64,000 nucleotides of DNA from Bacteroidota bacterium (GTDB lineage: Bacteria > Bacteroidota > Bacteroidia > Sphingobacteriales > Sphingobacteriaceae), in the NCBI GenBank assembly GCA_013285685.1, contig JABDHD010000007.1:1-64000 (forward strand), given 5' to 3'. The notes beneath the pieces are model-generated. The model saw nothing but the letters and a program-made list of their open reading frames with translations. It was not told where the DNA came from and did no database searches. The translations under genes were made by a program, and so were the position numbers. Positions 8,341-16,348 of this stretch are shown one piece after another; position 1 is the first letter of the stretch; each line of letters begins with the position of its first letter.

Positions 8341-8736
8341 ATGAAAAAAGTTCTCATAGTTCTGGCTATCAGCGCGGCAATGCTCAGCGCCTGCGGTGGC
8401 GGGGGTAAATCCGGCGGCGCCGACAGCTCGGCAGCAGCAAAACCTGATTCAGCAGCAGCACAAAGATCAGTCGACACAACGAATGCAGGCGGTAAATTAA
8501 TTGCCAAGAACGATTGTTTAACCTGCCATAAGATCGACACCAAGGTGATCGGCCCGTCGTATGCAGATGTAGCTGCGAAATATCCGTCTACAGAGGCTAA
8601 TATTGATACGTTGGCCGACAAAGTGATCAAAGGCGGTTCGGGGCATTGGGGCTCTGTAGCGATGGCCGGGCATCCAACAGTTTCGGAGGCTGACGCAAAA
8701 GCCATGGTTACCTATATTCTTTCGCTAAAAAAATAA
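8341..8736 (+). CDS. c-type cytochrome lipoprotein (c551/c552-like)
   Basis: A 131-residue protein with a lipoprotein signal (ISAAMLSAC, lipid Cys at 18), a Gly/Ser/Ala-rich linker to about residue 48, and one class I cytochrome c domain. The haem site CLTCH is at 59-63, GPSY follows at 71, and the distal Met is probably Met108 in VAMAGHP. It would sit on the outer face of a membrane and take electrons from periplasmic dehydrogenases, here most plausibly the GMC/small-subunit enzyme. It lies 11 bases before the NupG-like permease gene, so the two probably share a transcript. A TAACTTTA stretch at 8299-8306 could be its -7 element. Confidence 0.9.
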   Translation: MKKVLIVLAISAAMLSACGGGGKSGGADSSAAAKPDSAAAQRSVDTTNAGGKLIAKNDCLTCHKIDTKVIGPSYADVAAKYPSTEANIDTLADKVIKGGSGHWGSVAMAGHPTVSEADAKAMVTYILSLKK

Positions 8737-8747
8737 GCACCTATAAA

Positions 8748-9998
8748 ATGACGGCAGGCATCCGCATTAAGCTTTCGCTAATGATGTTCCTCGAATTTTT
8801 TATTTGGGGAGCATGGTTTGTTACGATGGGGACGTACCTGATGACGAATTTGCACGCTACCGGCGTACAAAATGCCAGCGCTTATGTAACCCAGGCTTTT
8901 GGAGCGATACTGGCGCCTTTTGTCGTGGGACTTATTGCCGATAAGTATGTTTCGGCCCAAAAAATACTGGGCGTATTGCATTTGGGCGGCGCAGCGTTAA
9001 TGTATTATTGTACGGTGGCCGGAAACTTTACACAGTTCTATCCGGGCATTTTGCTATACATGATCATTTATATGCCAACAATTGCCCTGGCCAATTCGGT
9101 AGCATTCAGGCAGCTGACTAACCCTAATAAGGAGTTTCCTTTTATCCGGGTTTTCGGCACCTTAGGATGGATGGTCGCCGGACTTTTAATAGGATGGTTT
9201 AACTGGGAACACAAGGGCAGCCTCGCACTCACTTTTCAAATGGCAGCTATTGCGTCACTCATCCTCGGGCTGTTCAGTTTTGCTTTGCCTGACACGCCGC
9301 CTGCAAAAAGAGGGCAAAAAGTTACTGTAGGCGAGATTATGGGGATAGAGGCTATCGGCCTGCTAAAAAGAAGATCCTTCCTGGTGTTTTTCCTTGCTTC
9401 GGTAGCAATTTGTATCCCGCTAGCTTTTTATTACAACTTTACCAACCCCTTTTTAAACGAAGTTGGCATGAAAAAAGCGGCGGGCATTCAATCGCTCGGC
9501 CAGTTTTCTGAGTTATTTTTTATGGCCGCCATGCCGTTTTTCTTTGTACGTCTCGGCGTAAAGAAAATGCTGGCTATCGGCATGCTGGCCTGGGGGCTGC
9601 GTTACCTGTTTTTTGCTTATGGTGATGCAGGCAACAACTATTGGATGCTTATTGCAGGTATTGCACTTCATGGTATTTGTTACGATTTCTTTTTTGTCAC
9701 CGGTCAGATTTATACCGAAAACCACGCCGGCGAACGCTTCAAAAGCTCAGCACAGGGGTTTATTACCCTGGCAACCTACGGTGTGGGGATGTTAGTCGGT
9801 TATATTATATCCGGGCCTATTGTGGACCATTGGCGAACCGGTGAGTCATCGCACAATTGGCAAACCATTTGGCTCATACCAGGTGGTATTGCCGTAGTGG
9901 TTCTGATTTTATTCTTATTATTCTTCCGCGACAAAGAACACACCGAAATGAGACCGGGTTTAGATATTGAGGAACCTTCTCCGCAAATAGAAATATAA
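8748..9998 (+). CDS. NupG/XapB-type nucleoside:H+ symporter-like MFS permease
   Basis: A 416-residue, 12-segment membrane protein. The start (LSLMMFLEFFIWGAWFVTMG) and FIRVFGTLGWMVAGLLIG are typical of the nucleoside:H+ symporter branch that includes NupG and XapB. Bacteroidota relatives are often found in sugar-catabolic clusters rather than with nucleoside genes, so the cargo here may be a glycoside or keto-sugar rather than a nucleoside. It sits between the cytochrome c gene and a Tat-exported hydroxypyruvate-isomerase-like barrel whose start is 12 bases downstream, which supports one operon. Confidence 0.82.
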   Translation: MTAGIRIKLSLMMFLEFFIWGAWFVTMGTYLMTNLHATGVQNASAYVTQAFGAILAPFVVGLIADKYVSAQKILGVLHLGGAALMYYCTVAGNFTQFYPGILLYMIIYMPTIALANSVAFRQLTNPNKEFPFIRVFGTLGWMVAGLLIGWFNWEHKGSLALTFQMAAIASLILGLFSFALPDTPPAKRGQKVTVGEIMGIEAIGLLKRRSFLVFFLASVAICIPLAFYYNFTNPFLNEVGMKKAAGIQSLGQFSELFFMAAMPFFFVRLGVKKMLAIGMLAWGLRYLFFAYGDAGNNYWMLIAGIALHGICYDFFFVTGQIYTENHAGERFKSSAQGFITLATYGVGMLVGYIISGPIVDHWRTGESSHNWQTIWLIPGGIAVVVLILFLLFFRDKEHTEMRPGLDIEEPSPQIEI

Positions 9999-10010
9999 AC
10001 GCAACCAATT

Positions 10011-10898
10011 ATGGCAGACAAACAAAACAGGAGATCGGCGATCAAAAACATAGTGGCCGGCACGGCGGCAGTTACCGCAGCAGGCATGTTTTCATCCTTT
10101 AAAACAGAAGAACGAAAAGAAATGCTGACAAATGCGCTTAAAGGCAATATTAATCATTCCGTTTGTCCCTGGGCATACAAGATGCCACTGGCCGATCTTT
10201 GTGTGGCAGCGAAAGACATAGGCCTGGTAGGTATTGATCTGTGCGGGCCGAAGGAATGGCCGGTAATTCAGAAATACGGCCTCGATTCGCCGATGTGTAA
10301 TGGCGCCGAGATCAACCTGACCGATGGATTTGGGGATAAACAATTTCATGCCACGCTGTTTAAAAATTATTCGGAGATGATCCCCCTGGTCGCGAGGGCC
10401 GGTTACACAAACCTGATCTGTTTTAGCGGCAGCCGAAGAGGGAAAGACGACGAAACCGGCTGGAACAATTGTGTGGAAGGGTTGAAACCCCTGATCACTA
10501 TTGCCGAAAAACACAAGGTAGTATTAACCATGGAGCTTTTAAACAGTAAGATCGACCATAAAGACTATCAGTGCGACCGCGTAGAATGGGGTGCTGAACT
10601 GGCCAAAAGACTGGGTTCCGAAAACTTTAAACTGCTTTTTGATATTTATCACATGCAGATAATGGAAGGCGATATCATCAGGAACATAACCAACTATCAC
10701 CAGTATATTAACCATTACCATACCGGTGGCATACCCGGAAGGCATGAAATAGATGATACCCAGGAACTATATTACCCTGCTGTAATGCGGGCAATAGTAG
10801 CCACCGGGTTTAAAGGCGTTGTTGCCCAGGAATTTGTTCCCTCGCGGCCGGATCAAATAGGCTCGTTGAGGCAGGCTATCAGTATTTGTGATGTGTGA
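10011..10898 (+). CDS. Tat-exported hydroxypyruvate-isomerase-like TIM barrel protein
   Basis: A 295-residue protein. A twin-arginine signal NRRSAIKNIVAGTAAVTAAG is followed by an AP-endonuclease-2-like barrel. The start of the mature part (NINHSVCPWAYKMPLADLC) and likely metal-site segments LTMELLNSK, LLFDIYHMQ and INHYHTGGIPGRHE match the hydroxypyruvate isomerase branch. Classical Hyi is cytosolic, so the export signal points to a different substrate, probably a periplasmic keto-sugar or its cleavage product. The final segment VVAQEFVPSR supplies the last Glu ligand. Confidence 0.82.
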   Translation: MADKQNRRSAIKNIVAGTAAVTAAGMFSSFKTEERKEMLTNALKGNINHSVCPWAYKMPLADLCVAAKDIGLVGIDLCGPKEWPVIQKYGLDSPMCNGAEINLTDGFGDKQFHATLFKNYSEMIPLVARAGYTNLICFSGSRRGKDDETGWNNCVEGLKPLITIAEKHKVVLTMELLNSKIDHKDYQCDRVEWGAELAKRLGSENFKLLFDIYHMQIMEGDIIRNITNYHQYINHYHTGGIPGRHEIDDTQELYYPAVMRAIVATGFKGVVAQEFVPSRPDQIGSLRQAISICDV

Positions 10899-10992
10899 GG
10901 GTTGTTGTAATGTTGTAATGTTGTTTTTGTTTAAACCTGCAACTTTCTACCAATGAACTAATGAACAAGTGAACCAATGAACTAACAAACCA
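10899..10992. repeat. AATGTTGTAATGTTG / CCAATGAACTAATGAAC low-complexity spacer
   Basis: The spacer after the Hyi-like gene opens with GTTGTTGTAATGTTGTAATG and closes with tandem AACCAATGAACTAATGAACAA-type units running up to the next ATG. The spacer at 11872-11999 is built the same way. Such word-like repeats in front of start codons recur across this cluster. No gene fits. Confidence 0.5.
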
Positions 10993-11871
10993 ATGGACCA
11001 GACAAGAAGAAAATTTCTAAAACAGGCCGGCATCGCTTCAGCAGCGGTCATGGCTTCATCCAGGCTATTTGCCGCGCCGGCCGGCAATGTAGTAGGACTG
11101 CAATTATACAGCCTGCGCGATCAGCTGCCAAAAGATGTTAAAGGATGGATCGCAAAAGTAGCGGCAGCTGGGTATAAAGAAGTTGAACCATTTGGTTATA
11201 CAAAAAAGGACGGTTTTTGGGGGCTGGATGCCAAAGCTTTCAGCGCGCTTTTAAAAGCGAATGGCCTAGCAACCGCCAGCGCACATTTTGGAATGGATCA
11301 GTATTTTGTCGAGGGTAAAACCGATGATTTGGAAACCTACATTGAAGCGGCGAACATCACTGGTATGAGTTATTTGATTATACCTTCGGTAAACGAAGAC
11401 GTGCTGAAAACTGTCGACCAGTTTGCTAAAGCGGCCGATAAAATGAATAAAGCTGCTGAAATATGCAAAAGATCGGGCCTGATGCTTGGCTATCATAACC
11501 ACAACTTTGAATGGAAATCGGTTAACGGGACAAATTTCTACGAAGTGTTGATGAAGGAAACCGACCCGGCGCTCGTTCACATGGAAATGGATATTTACTG
11601 GGTGGTGCGTGCCGGGCAGGATCCGGTAAAGCTGTTTAATAAATATCCGGGACGATACGCGCTGTGCCACATCAAAGATATGTATAAGCCCAATCACGAC
11701 TTGAATACAGAGATCGGCAAAGGCGCTATCGACTTCAAAACTATTTTAAGTCACCGGAAACAAGCCGGCCTGAAGCATTTTATCGTCGAGCAGGAGAATT
11801 ACCAGCACATTGATCCATTCACCAGCATTAAAGAAAGCTGCAGTTATTGTAAGAATGTGTTAAAGGTGTAG
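10993..11871 (+). CDS. Tat-exported sugar phosphate isomerase/epimerase-like protein
   Basis: A 292-residue protein with a twin-arginine signal (TRRKFLKQAGIASAAVMAS) and a TIM barrel starting VVGLQLYSLRDQLPKD near residue 33. Barrel motifs include LGYHNHNFEW (His/Glu), VHMEMDIYWVVRAG (Glu/Asp) and HIKDMYK (His), then HFIVEQENY at the C-terminus. This is the common secreted epimerase branch in Bacteroidota, usually beside DUF1080 and Gfo/Idh/MocA genes, exactly as here. It probably acts on the same periplasmic keto-sugar as its neighbours. The reaction is inferred. Confidence 0.87.
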   Translation: MDQTRRKFLKQAGIASAAVMASSRLFAAPAGNVVGLQLYSLRDQLPKDVKGWIAKVAAAGYKEVEPFGYTKKDGFWGLDAKAFSALLKANGLATASAHFGMDQYFVEGKTDDLETYIEAANITGMSYLIIPSVNEDVLKTVDQFAKAADKMNKAAEICKRSGLMLGYHNHNFEWKSVNGTNFYEVLMKETDPALVHMEMDIYWVVRAGQDPVKLFNKYPGRYALCHIKDMYKPNHDLNTEIGKGAIDFKTILSHRKQAGLKHFIVEQENYQHIDPFTSIKESCSYCKNVLKV

Positions 11872-11999
11872 GTTGTTGGGAGGTTGGAATGTTGTAAGGT
11901 TGAAAAGTTGTAACGTTAACCGCACATCGTTCTACCATGAACTATCAACCATGAACCAAAAGGAACTATGAACTAAAAATTGAACCAATAAACTAAAAA
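11872..11999. repeat. GGTTGGAATGTTG / ACCATGAACTATC low-complexity spacer
   Basis: Same design as 10899-10992: GTTGGGAGGTTGGAATGTTG units first, then ACCATGAACTATCAACCATG and GAACTATGAACTAAA units leading into the DUF1080 gene. The shared composition of consecutive spacers suggests that they spread as repeats. No terminator or operator can be assigned. Confidence 0.5.
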
Positions 12000-12764
12000 A
12001 TGAAATATCCAATATTACTAACCGCCCTATTAGCCGGAACGGCTTTTATGGCAAACGCACAAAAGGCAAAACCCGAAGACACTGAAATTTGGGAGCCCGT
12101 ACCTAAAGTGGTTACCCCGGCAGCAACGCCAGGCGGCGCACCTTCGGACGCAATTGTATTATTTGACGGCTCGAATTTGGACCAATGGGTGCAAAACAGC
12201 GATGGTTCGCCAGCCAAATGGGACGTGAAGGATGGCATCCTGACGGTCAATAAAAATTACGGCAATATCGAGACCAAACAAAAATTTACTAACTACCAGT
12301 TGCACATTGAATGGCGCGAACCGTTGGGCCTTGAAGGCACGGGTCAGGGCAGAGGCAATAGCGGGGTGTTTTTAGCATCGACCGGAAAGGGCGATGATGG
12401 TTACGAGCTGCAGGTGCTTGACTCCTACAACAACAAAACTTATGTAAATGGCATGGCCGGCAGTCTTTACAAACAGGCCATCCCGCTGGCAAACCCAGGC
12501 AGGCCGAACGGCGAATGGCAAACTTACGATGTGATTTGGACAGCCCCGACTTTTAACGACGATGGCACAGTAAAAACTAAAGCAAAAGCTACAGTGCTGT
12601 TCAATGGCGTGGTAGTTGAAAATAATTTCGAGTTGTGGGGGCCAACTTTATACATTGGCAAACCTGTGTATAAACCGCATGGGCCCGAACCGATAAAATT
12701 GCAGGCCCATGGCGACAAGAGTAAACCGCTGAGCTTCCGTAATATATGGGTTAGGGAACTATAA
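12000..12764 (+). CDS. DUF1080 (3-keto-disaccharide hydrolase-like) secreted protein
   Basis: A 254-residue protein with a Sec signal (LLTALLAGTAFMANAQ, cleavage near residue 20) and one concanavalin-like DUF1080 domain. Typical landmarks are IVLFDGSNLDQWVQ near residue 56, LHIEWREP, GNSGVFLAS and YELQVLDSYNN, then FRNIWVREL at the end. Some family members cleave 3-keto-glycosides made by periplasmic dehydrogenases. With the GMC/small-subunit enzyme upstream and Tat-exported barrels beside it, this protein is the natural cleavage step of the island. Catalytic activity is family inference and was not shown here. Confidence 0.88.
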   Translation: MKYPILLTALLAGTAFMANAQKAKPEDTEIWEPVPKVVTPAATPGGAPSDAIVLFDGSNLDQWVQNSDGSPAKWDVKDGILTVNKNYGNIETKQKFTNYQLHIEWREPLGLEGTGQGRGNSGVFLASTGKGDDGYELQVLDSYNNKTYVNGMAGSLYKQAIPLANPGRPNGEWQTYDVIWTAPTFNDDGTVKTKAKATVLFNGVVVENNFELWGPTLYIGKPVYKPHGPEPIKLQAHGDKSKPLSFRNIWVREL

Positions 12765-12789
12765 ATTAGACGAAAATCGAAATGATTTT

Positions 12790-12895
12790 TTACCACAAAG
12801 AACACTAAGACGCAGAGAACGCAAAGAAAAAAATGCAAATTATTTAGGCTTTGCGTCCTCCGTGTCTTCTTTGCGTCCTCCGTGGTAAAACTTTT
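12790..12895. repeat. CACAAAG/CTTTGCG inverted repeat, copy 1
   Basis: TACCACAAAGAACACTAAGA with GCAGAGAACGCAAAG on the left faces CTTTGCGTCCTCCGTGTCTT and CTTTGCGTCCTCCGTGGTA on the right, forming an imperfect long hairpin after the DUF1080 stop. Related copies lie at 33421-33516 and 58982-59095. Being dispersed and always intergenic, this looks like a mobile or amplified non-coding repeat family. Confidence 0.7.
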
Positions 12896-12926
12896 AGGCG
12901 TTTTTACATCGAAGTCCCTTTTCAAC

Positions 12927-12973
12927 AGACCATAGTAAATTGTTCAATTTAAAAAAACCATTTGCTATGGTCT
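12927..12973. repeat. AGACCATAG / CTATGGTCT inverted repeat before the GtaA-like gene
   Basis: Nine-base arms at 12927-12935 and 12965-12973 lie 28 bases before the ATG at 13001, with a third CTATGG at 12979-12984. The AT-rich loop could carry a promoter, so the arms might be operator halves or a leader hairpin. Neither role can be decided from one site. Confidence 0.5.
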
Positions 12974-13000
12974 TTTGTCTATGGAAAATAATCATCCGGT

Positions 13001-15457
13001 ATGAAGAAGATATTTTTGTTTGTATTTGCAGTAACCTTTTTTGCCGCTCAATTAAATGCACAGGCTACCAAGGCCCCGGCTTACCCGCTGATCGATCATA
13101 ATACTTATTTCAGCATCTGGTCCTTCACTGATCAGCTAAACGCATCAACTACCAAACATTGGACAGGTAAAGACCAATCTTTGCTTGGCCTGATAAAAGT
13201 TGACGGCAGTATTTACCGTTTTATGGGCAAAAAAGCCGAAGACTACCATACGATAGTACCGGCCGCTGACGAAACCGCCTGGCAATGCAAGTATACCGAA
13301 ACTCAGCCCCAGGGTGATTGGAAAGATATCCAATACGATGATAATGGCTGGAGTACCGGTACGGCGCCCTTCACAGATGACAAGCAGCAGGCCAAAACCT
13401 TATGGAACAGCAAAGACATCTGGATCCGGCGGACGTTCACCTATGCCAACCAGGATATAAACAAATTGGTGTTAAAACTTTGGCACGATGATAATATTGA
13501 AGTGTACCTGAATGGCGACGAAGTTTATAATTATACCGGCTGGACGAGTGACTATAAATACATACCCTTAAAGGATAAGTTTAAAAACCGGCTAAAAAAC
13601 GGGCAAAACGTGATAGCCATACACTGTGCAAATACGGCTGGTGGTTCCTGGCTGGATGTTGGCCTGGTTGATGAAGTAAAAGAGACTGCAAATGATGTTT
13701 TACTGGCGAAGCAAAAAAGTGTTGAGATCAACGCCACGCAAACCATTTATGATTTCGACTGCGTCGGCGTTGATTTGAAAGTGACCTTTACTTCACCTTT
13801 GCTGATGCACAATCTCGACTTGTTCTCTCGTCCCGTGTCCTACATTAGCTACCAGGTAAAATCGACCGACGGGCGGAACCACAATGTGTCCGTGTTTTTC
13901 AGCGCTTCGAGCGACATTGCGGTAAACACCCCGGGGCAGGAGGTAACCGCTCAAAAATACACGTCATCGGGTTTGTCCATTTTAAAGGCCGGCACTATTG
14001 CCCAGCCCGTTTTGCAAAAAAAGGGAGATGACCTGCGCATCGACTGGGGCTATATGTATGCGGCGACGCCCAATTCAAACAATGTTGTCCAATACATTAC
14101 GCCACTGGAAGATGTAATGTCCTCGTTTGCTGCAAAAAAATTCGTTTCGACCATAAAGAGTGGTCGTGGGCTGGCATTAAACACCATTTTAAACTTTGCT
14201 GCGGTAGGTTCAACGCCAAAGGAGCAGTTTGTTGAATTAGGATATGACGATTTGTATTCTGTGCAATATTTCGGGCGAAATTTACAGCCCTGGTGGAAAG
14301 CCGGCGGGAGAGTGACGATTGAGCAGGAATTAAAAGCCGCTGCCGGAAATTACGCGTCCGTAATGAAGCAATGCGACGATTTTAACAAAAGCATGTATGC
14401 CTGGGCGCTAAAGGCAGGCGGTAAAAATTATGCAGACTTGTGCGTTCTGGCTTACCGGCAAAGTATTTCTGCTCACCAGCTAATGAAAAGCCCGCAGGGT
14501 GATATACTTTTCCTGTCCAAGGAAAACTTCAGCAACGGCTCAATCAACACGGTTGATGTGACATATCCCTCGGCGCCATTATACTTGTTTTATAACCCAC
14601 ACCTGCTCGAAGGTATGCTAAATGGCATCTTTCATTATTGCGAAAGCCCGGCCTGGTCGCATAATTTCGCCGCCCACGACCTGGGTACTTACCCGCTCGC
14701 AAACGGCCAGACTTATGGCGAAAATATGCCTGTGGAAGAGTCGGGAAACATGATCATACTGACGGATGCCATCGCCAGGGCTGAAGGCAACGCCGATTTC
14801 GCCAAAAGGCATTGGAAAACACTGACCGCCTGGGCGGCTTATCTCAGCAATAATGGATTCGACCCCGGCAACCAGCTTTGTACCGACGATTTTGCCGGGC
14901 ATTTGGCCCATAACGCCAATTTATCAATAAAGGCGATTGTTGCACTCGGCAGCTATGCCGACCTGGCCAATCGCCTTGGCAAAAAGTCGGTGGCCGCGCA
15001 ATACCACACCCTGGCAGTAAGCCTGGCGGGCAAATGGCAAACCATGGACCAGGCCGGCGACCATTACGAGCTTGTTTTTGGCAACAAAGACTCCTGGAGC
15101 CAAAAATATAACCTGGTTTGGGACAAAGTTTTGGGGTTAAACCTGTTCCCGCCGGCTGTCGCGAAAACGGAAATTAACTATTACCTCACCCGGCAAAACG
15201 CATTTGGTTTACCGCTGGACAGCCGCAAAACTTACACCAAATCCGACTGGATATTGTGGACCGCTGCATTGGCCGATAATCAGAAAGATTTCCAGGCACT
15301 GATAGATCCGGTCTACAAATATGCTACTGAGACCCCAACACGCGTACCGCTGAGTGACTGGCACGAAACGACCGACGGCAAAATGGTGGGCTTCCAGGCG
15401 CGCAGCGTGGTGGGTGGCTATTTTATGAAAATGCTGGAAACCAGGTGGGTGAAATAA
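13001..15457 (+). CDS. GtaA/DUF4965-type secreted protein (glutaminase-like)
   Basis: An 818-residue protein with a Sec signal (to about residue 20). The start APAYPLIDHNTYFSIW matches the DUF4964 segment. Residues about 90-230 form a beta-rich region (LVLKLWHDDNIEVYLNGDEV) like a galactose-binding module inserted into the family. After this come the DUF5127-like part, the DUF4965 part and the DUF1793 part with the diagnostic HDLGTYPLANGQ, MPVEESGNMIIL and DWHETTDGKMVGFQARSVVG. Fungal relatives are called glutaminase GtaA, but Bacteroidota homologues are numerous near glycan genes and their substrates are unknown. The protein is probably periplasmic or surface-exposed. Confidence 0.87.
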   Translation: MKKIFLFVFAVTFFAAQLNAQATKAPAYPLIDHNTYFSIWSFTDQLNASTTKHWTGKDQSLLGLIKVDGSIYRFMGKKAEDYHTIVPAADETAWQCKYTETQPQGDWKDIQYDDNGWSTGTAPFTDDKQQAKTLWNSKDIWIRRTFTYANQDINKLVLKLWHDDNIEVYLNGDEVYNYTGWTSDYKYIPLKDKFKNRLKNGQNVIAIHCANTAGGSWLDVGLVDEVKETANDVLLAKQKSVEINATQTIYDFDCVGVDLKVTFTSPLLMHNLDLFSRPVSYISYQVKSTDGRNHNVSVFFSASSDIAVNTPGQEVTAQKYTSSGLSILKAGTIAQPVLQKKGDDLRIDWGYMYAATPNSNNVVQYITPLEDVMSSFAAKKFVSTIKSGRGLALNTILNFAAVGSTPKEQFVELGYDDLYSVQYFGRNLQPWWKAGGRVTIEQELKAAAGNYASVMKQCDDFNKSMYAWALKAGGKNYADLCVLAYRQSISAHQLMKSPQGDILFLSKENFSNGSINTVDVTYPSAPLYLFYNPHLLEGMLNGIFHYCESPAWSHNFAAHDLGTYPLANGQTYGENMPVEESGNMIILTDAIARAEGNADFAKRHWKTLTAWAAYLSNNGFDPGNQLCTDDFAGHLAHNANLSIKAIVALGSYADLANRLGKKSVAAQYHTLAVSLAGKWQTMDQAGDHYELVFGNKDSWSQKYNLVWDKVLGLNLFPPAVAKTEINYYLTRQNAFGLPLDSRKTYTKSDWILWTAALADNQKDFQALIDPVYKYATETPTRVPLSDWHETTDGKMVGFQARSVVGGYFMKMLETRWVK

Positions 15458-15547
15458 GCAAGTAATATTTTACGTATTTATCCGGTTTGTTACGCAATAA
15501 ATTTCGATAATAGGCTGAGAAAGATTTAATTTCGTCCTAAATTTTCA

Positions 15548-16348
15548 ATGCTTTTTACAATGACCAACTTTAAATCACTCTTCCGCTTTTTTATTTTATT
15601 TTTTGCGCTTTCAGCTGGTTTTTTCGCGAAAGCCAATGCCGCCCCCAAATATTATTACGAGATCAAAATCTATCATCTCAAAACACAGGCGCAGGAAGAC
15701 CAGCTGGATAGCTACCTGCAAAATGCCTATTTACCCGCCTTGCACCGGCTGGGTATAGCAAATGTCGGCGTATTTAAACCAGTTGCCGCCGATACGCTCG
15801 GTAAGCGGGTGTACGTGTTTATCCCCTTTAAAACATGGAAGCAACTGGAAAACCTCGACGTTCAGCTTATGGGCGACCATGATTACCTTACTGCCGGGGA
15901 AGATTATATAAATGCCGTTTACAACAATGCGCCATACACGCGGATAGAAACCATAATAACCCGCGCTTTCCCAAAAATGACGGCGCCGGCCGTGCCTGAC
16001 CTAACCGCCAATAAGGCCGACCGGATATATGAGCTGCGGAGCTATGAAAGCCCGACCGAAAAATATAACCTCAACAAGGTTGGTATGTTTAACGATGGAG
16101 ATGAAGTTGCGCTTTTTAAAAGGCTTGGTTTTAACGCGGTATTTTATTCGGAAGTTTTGGTTGGTAGTCATATGCCCAACCTGATGTATATGGTGACCTT
16201 TAACAGCATGGCTGATCACGACCGGCTGTGGAAAGCTTTTGGTGACGACCCTTATTGGAAAACGCTTTCCGCAAAGCCTGAGTACCAGAATAATGTGAAT
16301 CATATCGACGCTATATTTCTGCACCCGACTGCTTACTCCGATTTTTAA
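15548..16348 (+). CDS. Secreted NIPSNAP family protein with two ferredoxin-like domains
   Basis: A 266-residue protein with a hydrophobic signal (FFILFFALSAGFFAKANA). Two NIPSNAP-type units follow: YYYEIKIYHLKTQAQEDQL from about residue 35 and RIYELRSYESPTEKYNL from about residue 158, the second ending PYWKTLSAKPEY. An internal ATG at 15560 would trim four residues without changing the signal. The fold is a dimeric alpha/beta barrel; family roles are poorly defined. The stop codon abuts the ATG of the flavoprotein gene, so the two are translationally coupled and may act together. Confidence 0.88.
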   Translation: MLFTMTNFKSLFRFFILFFALSAGFFAKANAAPKYYYEIKIYHLKTQAQEDQLDSYLQNAYLPALHRLGIANVGVFKPVAADTLGKRVYVFIPFKTWKQLENLDVQLMGDHDYLTAGEDYINAVYNNAPYTRIETIITRAFPKMTAPAVPDLTANKADRIYELRSYESPTEKYNLNKVGMFNDGDEVALFKRLGFNAVFYSEVLVGSHMPNLMYMVTFNSMADHDRLWKAFGDDPYWKTLSAKPEYQNNVNHIDAIFLHPTAYSDF

